NCBI RefSeq assembly: GCF_002128425.1
Contig: NZ_NESS01000007.1
Coordinates: 125,555 to 189,554 of the forward strand
Length of the DNA: 64,000 bases
Direction of reading: 5' to 3'
DNA from: Gottfriedia acidiceleris
GTDB lineage: Bacteria > Bacillota > Bacilli > Bacillales > Bacillaceae_G
The notes under the pieces were generated by a model. The model saw only the letters and a program-made list of their open reading frames with translations. It was not told the DNA's origin and ran no database searches. The first letter of the stretch is position 1; each line of letters opens with the position of its first letter. Of this stretch, positions 44,445 through 54,735 are shown in pieces. A program made the position numbers and the translations under genes.

Positions 44445-45317
44445 TTATCTTTGAACTACAAAAGTATCAATGTAATGATATATAGCGTGGGCAACACCAT
44501 TTTCATTATTATTTAAAGTTGTTTGTATACAAATTGCTTTGATATCTTCTTTTGCATTTCCCATTGCAACACTATATCTGACTTTTTCGAACATCGAAAT
44601 ATCATTATTACTGTCTCCAATAGCCATTGCCTGATCTAATGAACCATTCAGTAAAAAAACTAATTTTTCTAATGCCAATCCTTTGGATGCAAAACGACTC
44701 GTAATTTCGATATTATGCTCTGCAGAAGACACAACCGTTAGCTCATTACTTTTATTAAACCGATTTCTAGCCTCCGCCAATTTTTCCTTATCAAACGTAC
44801 AAACTAAAATATTATTAACTTCTTCATTTCGTTGTAATATTTCATGATATTGATCAACTAAAACATACCCAAACTGATCGAATTGTCTTTCAGCAACATT
44901 AACTAGTTCTTTCATTTCTTGATTTAAATCATTTCTTTTAAGGCTATTAATCTCATTTTGAAAACTCGCTCTTCTATCTTTAAGAGAATAAATGCTTTTA
45001 TCTGTAAAAACTTCAAAATAATAATTTCTGTCATCAAGCCACTTTAATATCTGTTCAACATTCATTTCTGAGATTGTAATTGATGAAATACATTCTCCGC
45101 TTTTTGAATGGATTGTTGCCCCATTTGTTCCGATCACATATGGAGATAGCTTAGATCCTTCACAAATTTTTTGAACATCAAAATACGCTCGCCCCGTTGA
45201 AATAACGATTTCAATTCCATTTTCTCCGGCAAATTTAATTGCATTAATATTTTCTTCACTAATTTCATTCTCATTATTTAATAATGTGCCATCTAAATCT
45301 ATTGCAATGAAGCTCAT
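44445..45317 (-). CDS. Cof-type HAD phosphatase
   Basis: About 290 residues from ATG 45317 (AAAGGGG upstream). Class IIB HAD hydrolase: motif 1 DLDGTLL, motif 2 STGR, motif 3 Lys in ASKGLALEKL and motif 4 GDSNNDISMF. It acts on small phosphorylated metabolites such as sugar phosphates. It is part of the inserted set with the DeoR regulator and Pho-boxed ABC importer, so a role in processing an imported phosphate ester is plausible. A 162-bp gap separates it from deoR. Confidence 0.9.
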   Translation of the reverse strand: MSFIAIDLDGTLLNNENEISEENINAIKFAGENGIEIVISTGRAYFDVQKICEGSKLSPYVIGTNGATIHSKSGECISSITISEMNVEQILKWLDDRNYYFEVFTDKSIYSLKDRRASFQNEINSLKRNDLNQEMKELVNVAERQFDQFGYVLVDQYHEILQRNEEVNNILVCTFDKEKLAEARNRFNKSNELTVVSSAEHNIEITSRFASKGLALEKLVFLLNGSLDQAMAIGDSNNDISMFEKVRYSVAMGNAKEDIKAICIQTTLNNNENGVAHAIYHYIDTFVVQR

Positions 45318-45479
45318 TGATTCTATCCCCTTTAATCCATTATGCTTTTCATTTAGTTTAATAGTGTTCAAAAATCGGATATTACCTAAAATTGCATGCT
45401 TAAGAAGGACAATAACGGTTCATTAATTGCGTTGTTGTCCATTTAACATAAAGAATAATGATTGTATAGACCTTTGTAT

Positions 45480-46265
45480 TTAATTTGCTTGAATCCATTT
45501 AATTTCTTCTAATTTTGCATGCTCATTCCATTCTTCGGGAAATGAATGATCACACACGATTACATCAACTTTTTCAAGAGAACAAACTTTACAAAATGTA
45601 TCTACACCAATTTTCGAGTAATCTGTTAATAAAATCACTTGCTTGGATACTTCCACCATTTTTCGAGATACTAGAGTTTCATGTAAATGATAATTGCTTA
45701 CTCCATTGTGAGTTGAAACGCCGCCGGCTGAAATAAATGCCTTATCAATATTAAATTGACTTAATAATTGTTCAGTAATACTACCGCTAATTGATTGTTG
45801 CATTGGATCAACAATCCCACCAAGTAATAATATTTGTCCAGTAAACTTGTTTTGATTTAAAGACTCTGTTAACAGAGAAGAAACTGGTAATGAATTAGTT
45901 AATATTGTAATGTCTTTTTTATTTTCAATACACTGAGCAAATTCAAGCATTGTTGTGCCAACATCAATTGCGATTACATCTCCATTTGAAATTAGATCTA
46001 TCGCTTTTTTTCCAATTTTTACTTTTGCTTCCTGATTCACCGTCGTTCGTTGTGTAAAAGGTGGTTCTTCATTTTGATAAACTGTTTTTATTGCTCCACC
46101 ATACACCTTTTTTAACAAACCTTTTTCCTCTAATATCATTAAGTCTCGACGAATCGTCTCTTCTGACACATTAAATTGTTCCACTAATTCGACAACTTTA
46201 ACTTTTCCTTTTTTATTAAGTTCTTTTAAAATCTCGTTTTTTCTTTCCTCAGGTAAAACAGACAT
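45480..46265 (-). CDS. DeoR-family transcriptional repressor
   Basis: 261 residues. The N-terminal winged helix is PEERKNEILKELNKKGKVKVVELVEQFNVSEETIRRDLMILEEKGL. The C-terminal DeoRC effector domain has IAIDVGTTMLEFA, ILTNSLPV and SAGGVSTHNGVSNYH. These bind phosphorylated sugars or polyols. It is 26 bp downstream of the ABC ATPase gene and therefore probably encoded in the same transcript, giving a second, substrate-level control besides PhoP. Confidence 0.92.
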   Translation of the reverse strand: MSVLPEERKNEILKELNKKGKVKVVELVEQFNVSEETIRRDLMILEEKGLLKKVYGGAIKTVYQNEEPPFTQRTTVNQEAKVKIGKKAIDLISNGDVIAIDVGTTMLEFAQCIENKKDITILTNSLPVSSLLTESLNQNKFTGQILLLGGIVDPMQQSISGSITEQLLSQFNIDKAFISAGGVSTHNGVSNYHLHETLVSRKMVEVSKQVILLTDYSKIGVDTFCKVCSLEKVDVIVCDHSFPEEWNEHAKLEEIKWIQAN

Positions 46266-46291
46266 TTTAATCCTCCAGAAACTTTAATAAT

Positions 46292-47305
46292 TTATAAAAT
46301 AACGCATTCTTCCTTTGGCACGATAATGTTAACATGCGCTCCTTGCTGGAACATTTCTCCTCGGTGGTTAAGATTATCTACAAGAAAAGAAGATTCTTCG
46401 GTTTTAACTTCGTATCTTAATACATTACCAGTCATAGTAACATCTGTAATAATTCCCTTAATTCCCCAGTTTCGTTGTAAATCCATGCAATCATCCCCTA
46501 CTGCCACTATCTTTAATACTTCAGGTCTTATAGCTACATCATTTCCAATAAATTCATTACTACGAACAAGCTTATTGAAAACGTCCAACTCATAAACATT
46601 ATAATTTCCGATGAATTTTGCTACGAACTTATTCACAGGAGTTGTATATATTTCCGAAGGCGTACCTGCTTGTACTACATTCCCATTATTCATCACAAAA
46701 ATTCGATCGGACATTGTCATTGCTTCTTCTTGATCATGAGTAACAAAAATAGTTGTAATATCTAGTTCTTGCTGTATTTTTTTTAGTTCTTTTTGTAAGT
46801 TTTTTCGAATTTTTGCATCTAATGCGCTTAAAGGTTCATCCAACAATAGTACTTTTGGTTCCATGACAAGTGCTCGTGCTAGAGCAACTCTTTGTTGCTG
46901 TCCTCCTGATAATTGGTGAGGGTATGATTCTTCTTTACCTATTAGATCAACTAATTCAATCATCTTTTTTACTTTTACATGAATGTTTTTAGCTTTCTTC
47001 ATTTTTATCCCATACGCTATATTTTCAAATACTGTCATATTTGGAAAAAGTGCGTAAGACTGAAATACCATTCCTACTTCACGTTGGCGTGGAGGTAAAT
47101 TAGTTATGTTTTTCCCATCAATTAATATATTTCCTACCTCGACGTCTTCAAGTCCGGCAATAGAACGTAATAAAGTACTTTTTCCACATCCGCTTTGGCC
47201 TAGAAGCGTCACGAATTCACCTTTATTAAACGTTAAGGAAATATTATTTAAAACGACTTGATTTTGATATTTTTTAGTCACTTGATCAATATTTACGTAG
47301 CTCAT
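46292..47305 (-). CDS. ABC transporter ATP-binding protein (Pot/Fbp/Ugp type)
   Basis: 337 residues. Walker A GQSGCGKST (about 36-44), Q-loop MVFQSYALFPNMTVFENI, signature LSGGQQQRVALARAL, Walker B VLLLDEPLSALDA and the switch His in THDQEEAMT. The C-terminal TOBE-type domain (about 235-337) is a regulatory fold found in importers for spermidine, iron, sulfate, phosphonate and glycerol-phosphate. The start overlaps the permease stop by four bases (ATGA). Confidence 0.94.
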   Translation of the reverse strand: MSYVNIDQVTKKYQNQVVLNNISLTFNKGEFVTLLGQSGCGKSTLLRSIAGLEDVEVGNILIDGKNITNLPPRQREVGMVFQSYALFPNMTVFENIAYGIKMKKAKNIHVKVKKMIELVDLIGKEESYPHQLSGGQQQRVALARALVMEPKVLLLDEPLSALDAKIRKNLQKELKKIQQELDITTIFVTHDQEEAMTMSDRIFVMNNGNVVQAGTPSEIYTTPVNKFVAKFIGNYNVYELDVFNKLVRSNEFIGNDVAIRPEVLKIVAVGDDCMDLQRNWGIKGIITDVTMTGNVLRYEVKTEESSFLVDNLNHRGEMFQQGAHVNIIVPKEECVIL

Positions 47306-48171
47306 TTAATTTCACCTTCAATTGCAGTATTTTTTAAATGACTTTGTCTTTTTAAAATAGACCACTTTTTCTTTAACACAACAGGCGTTTTTTTAGTTCT
47401 AAACGAGAGTTTTAACACAGTTCCCGTTAAGAGCATAATCACCAAATAATAAGTAATAACGATGGCACTTGTTATATGTCCGCTACTATTTAATTTATCA
47501 ACAAGATATATTTGTAGAGTTTCAAATCTTCCTCCTACTAGTAAATTAGCAAATGCAAATTCACTGAATAAAAGTGCTACTGATAATAAACTTGAAACTA
47601 ATATTCCAGATAAAATATTCGGAATTACAACAGTTCGAAAAGCTTGAAATTTAGTTGCACCAAGCAATTCTGCTGCATCTACAAGTTGAATGGCATTTAA
47701 TGTTCTAAGACTATTACGAATACCTTGGTACATAAACGGTAGAATCGTTATAAAGTAAGCTCCAATTAATATCCAAGGCGTACCTGCAATTTGCAATGGA
47801 CCATCAGAATATAACTTAATTAAACCAACTGCTCCTACTATAGGAGGAATTCCATACGGAAGCATCGAAATTGCTTGAAGAATTCCTTCGAATTTACTGA
47901 AATATACCGTTATGATAAAGATTGTTGGGAGCATGATTGAAACACTTAGAAAAACGGTTATGACAATTAAGATTAATGTTCGTTGAAAAGCACCAATAAA
48001 TCGTCCATCCTGAAATAATTCAATATACCAATTTAATGTATAGCTCTCAGGTAAGATTGTATGGTCCCATTTATGTGCAATTGAAAATAAGAATGTACCG
48101 ACTAACGGAATTAATAAATAGATTACAAGTAATCCGACGATCACTTTAAAAAACATCGATGATAATTTCAT
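47302..48171 (-). CDS. ABC transporter permease
   Basis: 289 residues with about six helices, of the binding-protein-dependent permease family. The cytoplasmic EAA coupling loop is DAAELLGATKFQAFRTVVIPNILSG (about 175-200). It pairs with the other permease; both overlap their neighbours by four bases, so stoichiometric, coupled synthesis is expected. Confidence 0.92.
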   Translation of the reverse strand: MKLSSMFFKVIVGLLVIYLLIPLVGTFLFSIAHKWDHTILPESYTLNWYIELFQDGRFIGAFQRTLILIVITVFLSVSIMLPTIFIITVYFSKFEGILQAISMLPYGIPPIVGAVGLIKLYSDGPLQIAGTPWILIGAYFITILPFMYQGIRNSLRTLNAIQLVDAAELLGATKFQAFRTVVIPNILSGILVSSLLSVALLFSEFAFANLLVGGRFETLQIYLVDKLNSSGHITSAIVITYYLVIMLLTGTVLKLSFRTKKTPVVLKKKWSILKRQSHLKNTAIEGEIK

Positions 48172-49022
48172 CGTAAATCCCTCCTAATGCGACGCATCAT
48201 TCTTTCGTTAATCCACATCGCTCCAATCATAGTTGTTGCTAGAAGGACTCCTAGTGCGCTACCTAATTGAGGTTTTAATGCAACATCACTTGCGACAAGT
48301 GAGGCAATTTGCAATGACAATAAATTATAATTGCTACCAACTAATGCGTAGGCCGTTGCATAAGCCCCCATAGCGTTAGCAAATAAAATACTAAAAGTAC
48401 CTACTATACTTGGTAAAAGTACTGGAATTCCGATTCTAAGCCAAAATGATATTGTTGATCCTCCTAATAATGCAGACGCTTCTTTCCATTGTTGTTTTAT
48501 TCCTCGGAAGGAAGGATAAATCAACAAAATTGCTAGAGGAATTTGGAAATAAATATAGACAAGTATTAGCCCGGTCCATGAATATAAATTAAAATTAGAA
48601 AATAGATCCCAGCCAAGTTTTGCAAAAAGCAAAGTAAACAATCCGTTGTTTCCAAGTAAAATAATATATGAGAAAGAAAGAGGAATTCCTTCAAAATTTG
48701 AAGTCATATTAGCAATCATTAATAGACGATTTTGTATTTTACGTGAAAACTTTGTAAAAGAATAAGCCATGACAACAGCTATTAGAATCGAAATTACTGC
48801 CGAAATAATAGAAATGACGATACTATTTTTAATAGCTTGTAAGTAAAACTTACTTTTAAATATCGTTATATATTGATCTATAGTAAGATGCTTTCCATCA
48901 TCAGCATAAAAACCATTCTTAATCATTGCCATCAATGGTCCTAATTCAAATCCTATTACAAACAATACAAATGGCAATAAAAGAGCTAATAAGTAAATCT
49001 TATGTTTTTTTATTTTTTGCAA
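48168..49022 (-). CDS. ABC transporter permease
   Basis: 284 residues with about six helices. The EAA loop EASALLGGSTISFWLRIGIPVLLPS (about 190-215) matches that of its partner. It is the first permease gene after the broken phosphatase gene, 78 bp downstream of its end. Confidence 0.92.
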   Translation of the reverse strand: MQKIKKHKIYLLALLLPFVLFVIGFELGPLMAMIKNGFYADDGKHLTIDQYITIFKSKFYLQAIKNSIVISIISAVISILIAVVMAYSFTKFSRKIQNRLLMIANMTSNFEGIPLSFSYIILLGNNGLFTLLFAKLGWDLFSNFNLYSWTGLILVYIYFQIPLAILLIYPSFRGIKQQWKEASALLGGSTISFWLRIGIPVLLPSIVGTFSILFANAMGAYATAYALVGSNYNLLSLQIASLVASDVALKPQLGSALGVLLATTMIGAMWINERMMRRIRRDLR

Positions 49023-49100
49023 AAATTCTCGCTCCCTTAAATTCTTTAAACATTAGAGAATTGGTTCTAACCAATTCTCCTTCCATTAAAAATCTTCATT

Positions 49101-49937
49101 TCAATAAACTTCATTTTTTTCCTTATATCCGGGTAATCGATAAGAAATCATCTTATTTGATGGCTCGATATTTAATAGTTCACAAACAAGTGGTGCAAAA
49201 GCCAACTGAGGAATTACTTCATCATAAACACCAGGCTCAACTTTCGGACTGATGATAAACAATGGTACATCTCGTTCGCCTGCTGTTATCCCACCATGAT
49301 TTCCAGTTTCACTCATTCCATGATCAGATGTTATTAATACGTGATAACCTTCTCACATCCAAATCGGAAGAAGTTGGGCTAACAAACTTCCTATTTTTAA
49401 AATTTGTTCACGATATTCTTTCGATTCCGAACCATAAAGTTCTCCTTTAACATCTACACCTAATGGGTGTATGTACAAAAAGTTGGGGTCATATTTTCTA
49501 CGTAAAGTTTCAGCATCCGCAAAAACATGACTGTCGGGATAATCATCATCCCAATAGAATTTTCCATATTGAATCGCATTAGAGAGATCATCTTGTTCTC
49601 GGTCTTCTATAAAATTAAATGGTGCACGATTATATAATTCACTTACCCAGTAATAAGATACCGCTCCGTTACTTAATCCATTTTCCTTTGTAAGATGAAA
49701 GATACTTTTTTCATTAGATAAACGCACTGCTTGATTCGATGTAATTCCATTTACAGATGATGCTGTTCCGGTCAATAACACTTCATATAATGGGCGTGAA
49801 AGGCTAGGAAGCTCCGATTTCATTTTATAAAGTGCTGCTTGATTTAATTCAACTAAATGTTGAAGGTACCCAAGAGCTTCACAAGCTTTGTCATATCTCA
49901 TACCATCAACAACGATAGCTATAACTTTATTTGACAT
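49101..49937 (-). pseudogene. Alkaline phosphatase/phosphodiesterase family gene split by one in-frame TGA
   Basis: One frame runs through this span: residues 1-194 (AIVVDGMRYDKACEALGYL, ..., LLPIWM), then TGA at 49353-49355, then EGYHVLITSDHGMSETGNHGG in the same frame to the stop at 49101. The C-terminal piece carries the metal ligands (D-H-G and H-G-G) that the family (type I phosphodiesterase/nucleotide pyrophosphatase) needs. No frameshift is involved. Either a nonsense mutation, a sequencing error or readthrough explains it. The start overlaps the binding-protein gene by 11 bases. Confidence 0.88.
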
Positions 49938-51045
49938 TTACTAACACCTCTTCTTGCCAGATTTGTGGTAAAGTTTTTGCGGTTTCTTCCCAAGTTTTAA
50001 AATCTCTAATTGGTTTTGCATTTTTGTACTGCTCTTTTGGAATCATTTTTGCAGCTACATCTTTTGGAAGTACTACGTCACGAATAGGACGTGCAAATCC
50101 TTTTGCTAAGTTGATTTGTCCTTCATCGCTTAAAATATATTCTCTTGTAGCCATAGCCGCATAAGGATGTTTAGCATATTTATTGATAATAGTTGAGTAT
50201 CCACTAACCACTGATCCATCACTAGGTATAGATACATCAAATTGATTGCGATTAATAGCTTCTGCATATCCAAGCCCATTAAAGTCCCAAACAAGGGCTA
50301 CTTCAACCTCTCCTTTTTCGATGTTTGCTGGTTTAGCATCTGTTAAGCTTAAACGACCTTGCTTTGCTAGCTTTTTAAAGAAGTCGATTCCTGGTTTGAT
50401 ATTTTTTTCATCTCCACCGTAAGCAATAGCAGCAGCAAGTACGGCCATTTGGTTTTGAGTACCACGTTGTACATCTCCAACTGTTACTTTATATTTTCCC
50501 TTTAAAATATCGTCCCAAGATTTAGGAGGTGTTTTTACTAATTCTTTATTTGTCAGAAAAGAAATTGTTCCTTGGTATCCAACTACCCAGTCGCCATTAT
50601 CATCCTTTGCCCAATCAGGAATCTCGTCCCAGTAAGATGTTTTGTAAGGAATCGTTAATTTCTTTTGTTCTGCGATTGGGCCAAAAGACATTCCAACATC
50701 CCCAATATCTGCAGTAGCATTTTCTTTTTCAGATTCCATTTTTGCAATCTCTTCTGCACTAGACAAATCCGTATCAATATGTTTTAAATTATAATTTTCA
50801 TTAACTTCTTTCCAAGTTTCACCCCAGTTAGCCCATGAATCAGGCATACCAACACTATTAATTTCACCTTCTTTTTTTGCTTTAGCTTCAATTTCATTAA
50901 GAGTTAATGAATTCGGATTTATTACAGATTCACTTTTCGTTTCCACAGCTTTTCCGCATGCTGTTAATCCTAGAACTGTCATACCTATAACAACACCTTG
51001 AATCACCTTAACCTTGTAACTTTTCTTCTTAAATTCAGTTTTCAT
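49927..51045 (-). CDS. ABC transporter substrate-binding lipoprotein
   Basis: 372 residues. The lipobox is LGLTAC, followed by Gly, so the mature lipoprotein starts at Cys30. The rest is a type II periplasmic-binding fold of the spermidine/iron/phosphonate group (ATADIGDVGMSFGPIAEQ, NMAVLAAAIAYGG-like segment, VALVWDFNGLGYAEA, YILSDEGQ). First gene of the transporter operon, with a PhoP box upstream and GAGGAGA before the ATG. The substrate is probably a phosphate ester or phosphonate. Confidence 0.92.
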   Translation of the reverse strand: MKTEFKKKSYKVKVIQGVVIGMTVLGLTACGKAVETKSESVINPNSLTLNEIEAKAKKEGEINSVGMPDSWANWGETWKEVNENYNLKHIDTDLSSAEEIAKMESEKENATADIGDVGMSFGPIAEQKKLTIPYKTSYWDEIPDWAKDDNGDWVVGYQGTISFLTNKELVKTPPKSWDDILKGKYKVTVGDVQRGTQNQMAVLAAAIAYGGDEKNIKPGIDFFKKLAKQGRLSLTDAKPANIEKGEVEVALVWDFNGLGYAEAINRNQFDVSIPSDGSVVSGYSTIINKYAKHPYAAMATREYILSDEGQINLAKGFARPIRDVVLPKDVAAKMIPKEQYKNAKPIRDFKTWEETAKTLPQIWQEEVLVNVK

Positions 51046-51465
51046 TGTTTATCTCCTCTTAATAATGTGGTTTGTTTAATGTTTGTTACTGGTTATTACC
51101 GTTTAATCATAAGATACCATCGTAAAACCCACATTAACTGGATGTTAAGAATTTGTTAATAACATTTATATAAAACAGGGTTAAGCGTTATCGATTAATC
51201 GTTTAGGAAAAGATTTTATAAAACATAAAGGGGTTATTCTAAATAGACTTCTAAAACGAGGTAAATAATTTGCTGGTGAGGCTTTTTTTTGTATTGTGGT
51301 CATATTTTTTTTCGTTTCAAGTAATTGTGTACTATTGTTCCTTGTTTGGATAGGACTCGATATCAACAAAGTTCGCAATATGTTCTCTGCAATTAATTTA
51401 ATGAAGTAATTTTTCACAAAAAAAAGAGAGTCTCAAAAGTCATTCGACTTATGAGACAGCTCTTT
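51046..51465. other. 420-bp intergenic region with PhoP box
   Basis: The left third holds the transporter promoter and PhoP box, and the right end holds the ytoP terminator. A 78-codon minus-strand frame at 51181-51417 has no ribosome site or recognisable product, and I treat it as chance. Confidence 0.6.
51121..51159 (-). promoter_or_regulatory. PhoP box: four TTAACA-like repeats at 11-bp spacing
   Basis: On the minus strand TTAACA (51154-51159), TTAACA (51143-51148), TTAATG (51132-51137) and TTTACG (51121-51126) follow one another, each separated by exactly 5 bp. Four direct TT(A/C/T)ACA-type hexamers with 5-bp spacers is the known PhoP-P binding site of Bacillus. TATCTT/TATGAT -10 candidates lie just downstream. 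Confidence 0.88.
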
Positions 51466-51467
51466 TT
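51418..51467 (-). terminator. Terminator of ytoP
   Basis: On the minus strand GTCTCA-t-AAGTC and GACTT-t-TGAGAC pair, with outer AAAGAG/CTCTTT and a T run. Confidence 0.88.
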
Positions 51468-52536
51468 AATAATTACGTAATGTTTCAACAGTAGTTTTAT
51501 CAGTCGCTTTAACAAGCTTTACAAGTAATTCCTTAGCAGCTAAATAATCATCAACATGAATAATTGATGCTGCAGTGTGGATATAGCGAGAGCAAATACC
51601 AATTACAGCAGATGGTACACCATCGTTTGAAACATGTACTCGTCCAGCATCTGTTCCACCTTGTGAAACAAAATATTGGTAAGGAATTTTATTCGTTTCT
51701 GCAGTATCTAAAATAAATTCACGGATTCCTTTATGCGTAACCATCGTGCGGTCTAAAATACGTAATAATACACCTTTACCTAATTGACCGAACTCTGATT
51801 TAGATCCTGACATATCATTAGCTGGACTTGCATCAAGTGCGTAAAAGATATCAGGTTTAATCATATTTGCAGCTGTTTGTGCTCCTCTAAGTCCAACTTC
51901 TTCTTGAACAGTAGCACCTGAATATAAAATATTTGGTAATGTCTCGTTTTGAACTTCTTTTAATAATTCAATCGCAAGTCCACATCCATAACGGTTATCC
52001 CATGCTTTTGCCATAATTTTTTTCTCATTAGCCATAGGTGTGAAAGGACATACTGGTACAATTTGTTGACCTGGACGAATGCCAATATTTTGTGCATCTT
52101 CTTTGTTATCTGCACCAATGTCGATTAGCATATTTTTCATATCCATTGGTCTAGCTCTTAACTCATCGCTTAATAAATGCGGTGGAATTGAACCAATCAC
52201 TCCAATAACTGGTCCTTGTTCTGTCATAACTTGAACTCTTTGAGCAAGCAATACTTGGTTCCACCAGCCTCCTAGTGGTTGAAATCTTAGCATCCCGTTT
52301 TCTGTAATTTGAGTAACCATGAAACCAACTTCATCCATATGACCTGCCACCATTACAGTAGGTCCATCTTCTGTTCCACGTTTAACTCCAAAAATACTTC
52401 CTAAACGATCTTGCACAATCTCATTCGTATATTTCTCAAGTTCTTTTCTCATGAAGTGACGAACTTCATGCTCAAATCCTGGTGCACCTTGTAATTCTGT
52501 TAAAAATTTAAAAAGCTGTAGAGTGTCTTGATTCAT
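51466..52536 (-). CDS. ytoP: M42 family glutamyl aminopeptidase YtoP
   Basis: 356 residues, a cytoplasmic M42 metallo-aminopeptidase. Metal and catalytic motifs in order are [11 protein letters not shown] (about 68-78), [21 protein letters not shown] and the C-terminal [13 protein letters not shown]42 enzymes form large tetrahedral dodecamers that trim peptides. In B. subtilis, ytoP directly follows ytpP; here about 7 kb separates them. Confidence 0.94.
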   Translation of the reverse strand: MNQDTLQLFKFLTELQGAPGFEHEVRHFMRKELEKYTNEIVQDRLGSIFGVKRGTEDGPTVMVAGHMDEVGFMVTQITENGMLRFQPLGGWWNQVLLAQRVQVMTEQGPVIGVIGSIPPHLLSDELRARPMDMKNMLIDIGADNKEDAQNIGIRPGQQIVPVCPFTPMANEKKIMAKAWDNRYGCGLAIELLKEVQNETLPNILYSGATVQEEVGLRGAQTAANMIKPDIFYALDASPANDMSGSKSEFGQLGKGVLLRILDRTMVTHKGIREFILDTAETNKIPYQYFVSQGGTDAGRVHVSNDGVPSAVIGICSRYIHTAASIIHVDDYLAAKELLVKLVKATDKTTVETLRNY

Positions 52537-52698
52537 AATTAAAGTTCCTCTCTGTACAAAACATAACTTCTTTTTTTTATTTTATCTAAAAATAACACAT
52601 AATACCAATGCTAACCGTTGAAATGTTGCCCCGGTTTGACTAAGATAAGTAGTAGAATGTTTTTTCAAGCGCATAATACATAAATAGAGGTGGTATAA

Positions 52699-53010
52699 AT
52701 GAAACTTAAACGCGTCTTAATTGGCTTAGGTTTAGGTGTTGCTGGTGGACTATATTTACAAAAAAAATTATCTTCACAATATATTCCAGCAGAAAAAGCA
52801 TTAAAAACAATTAAACCAGTATTTCTTTCATATGGTAATGTAACTGGAACTTGGATTCATTCAGAACCAAAGTGGGCAGATTTACCTGATTATGAAGGTG
52901 ATGTTTATGAAGGTGGTTTTACAGTAGTAGAATCTGATAATGATACTACAAACTATTCATTCATCATTAATGCTGTAAATGGTGAGCTAATTTCTGCTCA
53001 AATTGTTTAA
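52699..53010 (+). CDS. ytzB: YtzB-like small protein, PepSY-type
   Basis: 103 residues. The N-terminal hydrophobic segment (RVLIGLGLGVAGGLYL) may anchor it in the membrane or act as a signal. It is followed by PAEKALKTIKPVF and YSFIINAVNGELISAQIV, a PepSY-like beta-hairpin end. It stands divergent from ytoP and convergent with ytnP, as ytzB does in B. subtilis. AGAGGTGG precedes the ATG. Confidence 0.82.
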   Translation: MKLKRVLIGLGLGVAGGLYLQKKLSSQYIPAEKALKTIKPVFLSYGNVTGTWIHSEPKWADLPDYEGDVYEGGFTVVESDNDTTNYSFIINAVNGELISAQIV

Positions 53011-53024
53011 CCACAATAGCCAAA

Positions 53025-53867
53025 TTATTTGGAGCGTTCGATCGACTGTAATACTTGTCCTTTGGCGCTCCATTTTATTGCTCTATATACATCGTCATGA
53101 TAGAACGTAAACCAAGATTTTTTTTGCATACCAAAATTAACCCATTTTTCTTTTGCGTAAATAGATGTCATTGGGTAATCATCATATGCCATAACCCATA
53201 ATGGTGACTGATGTGCATGCGTAGGCATTAAATCCCCCATATGCAATAATAGCTCATCTTCAGTTTCAATTTTTATAATACTGTGCCCATCGCTATGTCC
53301 ACCTGTGTGAATAATTGTTATTTCATCTGTTAAAGAATACTCTTTTTCAAATGCAATTACTTGGTGCTGGGTTGCTTCCCAATTTTCTTTCCAATATGTA
53401 TTACTTGAACGAATATTCGGATTTCTCATTTCATCCCATTCAATTTGAGATGTAATAATTTTTGCATTCGAAAATACAGGTTGGAATTCACCATTTTCAA
53501 ATTTAGTTAATCCACTTGCATGATCAAAATGCAAATGTGTCATAATGACATAATCAATATCGTCTAGTTTTAATCCGTGCCTCGCTAATGATTCTTCTAA
53601 CGCTGAATCCTCAGTAACGCCAAAATTTCTTTTTTGTTTCTCATTTAATTTATTAACACCGATGCCGCTATCAATGATAATGTTTAAACCATTTGTTTGA
53701 ATAAATACCGGGTCAGTACGTAAAGGAATTTGGTTTTTCTCATTAACAATATATTTTTTTGACCAAAGCGCCTTTGGAACAACTCCAAACATTGCTCCAC
53801 CATCTAAATGTGTATTTCCTCCAGTAAGCCACTGAATTGTACAAGTTCCAATTTTTAACTGTTCCAT
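53025..53867 (-). CDS. ytnP: YtnP-type metallo-beta-lactamase (quorum-quenching lactonase family)
   Basis: 280 residues. The zinc motif is [11 protein letters not shown] (about 110-120), with further ligands in [11 protein letters not shown] and HMGDLMP and the end [11 protein letters not shown]. YtnP of B. subtilis hydrolyses acyl-lactone-type signals, including a Streptomyces one. The sequence keeps all metal ligands, so it should be active; its actual substrate is not proven here. AGGGGG precedes the start. Confidence 0.9.
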   Translation of the reverse strand: MEQLKIGTCTIQWLTGGNTHLDGGAMFGVVPKALWSKKYIVNEKNQIPLRTDPVFIQTNGLNIIIDSGIGVNKLNEKQKRNFGVTEDSALEESLARHGLKLDDIDYVIMTHLHFDHASGLTKFENGEFQPVFSNAKIITSQIEWDEMRNPNIRSSNTYWKENWEATQHQVIAFEKEYSLTDEITIIHTGGHSDGHSIIKIETEDELLLHMGDLMPTHAHQSPLWVMAYDDYPMTSIYAKEKWVNFGMQKKSWFTFYHDDVYRAIKWSAKGQVLQSIERSK

Positions 53868-54044
53868 ACGTATCCCCCTTCTTTTTTACTAGACTTAAAT
53901 ATTATACCACTTTTACGAATTTACTGAATATTTTAAGAGCAGGAATAGGTAAAAGAAGGGAACAATAGTGAATATGAAATGAAAATTCGTTTTTAGTTCG
54001 CGTAAATATAAATATTCATATTAAAGTTCGTGTGTTCTAGCAAA

Positions 54045-54086
54045 ATAAAAAAGACTATCATGATAAATAGCTCACGATAGTCTTTT
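54045..54086 (-). terminator. Terminator of trmB
   Basis: On the minus strand AAAAGACTATC and GATAGTCTTTT pair, followed by T. Confidence 0.9.
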
Positions 54087-54093
54087 GATTAGA

Positions 54094-54735
54094 TTAGTTT
54101 CTATAAGCTGCCTCTACTCGGTAAATACGATTACCTTTTGAAGAAAACTTTTCTTCGTATTCAGTCATAATATTTCCTTCAAAATCACTGTTATGAAGGT
54201 CTAAGCTTAAGAAATGCATTGTCATTCCATAGTTCGCCATACTCATGATTGAAAACTCGAATAAATCTTGATTATCTGTTTTAAAATGAATTTCGCCATC
54301 ATTTTTTAAGATTTGTTGATACATATTTAAAAATGTTTTATATGTTAATCGACGTTTTTCATGACGAACCTTTGGCCATGGATCAGAAAAGTTTAAATAA
54401 ACTCGATCTATTTCTCCGTCCTCAAAGAAATCCGTTAATTTTTGTGCATCTACATTTAACAGCTTTAAGTTTGGAACTTCAGCTTCAATTAATTTATCTA
54501 ATGCATCAGAAATTACACTTGTATATTTCTCAATACCAATATAGTTAATATGAGGATTGGCCTTAGCCATACCGACCATAAAACGACCTCTACCCGTACC
54601 AACCTCGATATGAATTGGTTGATCATTTTGGAAAATTTCTTTCCATTTTCCTTTTTGTTCAGACGGATTTGGAATTACATAATGAGCATTTTGTTTAACT
54701 TGATCTGCCGCACCTGGCTTATGTCTTAATCTCAT
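54094..54735 (-). CDS. trmB: tRNA (guanine-N7-)-methyltransferase
   Basis: 213 residues. It methylates G46 of tRNA using SAM. Class I methyltransferase motifs are [28 protein letters not shown] and the TrmB hallmark [17 protein letters not shown], followed by a C-terminal GNRIYRVEA. Length and order fit the family exactly. In the yt region it lies between ytnP and ytzH, as here. Confidence 0.97.
   Translation of the reverse strand: MRLRHKPGAADQVKQNAHYVIPNPSEQKGKWKEIFQNDQPIHIEVGTGRGRFMVGMAKANPHINYIGIEKYTSVISDALDKLIEAEVPNLKLLNVDAQKLTDFFEDGEIDRVYLNFSDPWPKVRHEKRRLTYKTFLNMYQQILKNDGEIHFKTDNQDLFEFSIMSMANYGMTMHFLSLDLHNSDFEGNIMTEYEEKFSSKGNRIYRVEAAYRN

Noticed and set aside
49353-49355. Selenocysteine reading of the in-frame TGA
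   Set aside because: The family does not use selenocysteine there and I see no bacterial SECIS-like hairpin just after the codon.
51181-51417. 78-codon minus-strand frame in the PhoP-box intergenic region
   Set aside because: No Shine-Dalgarno site, basic scrambled composition and no recognisable domain. Its placement just upstream of the PhoP box makes translation unlikely.
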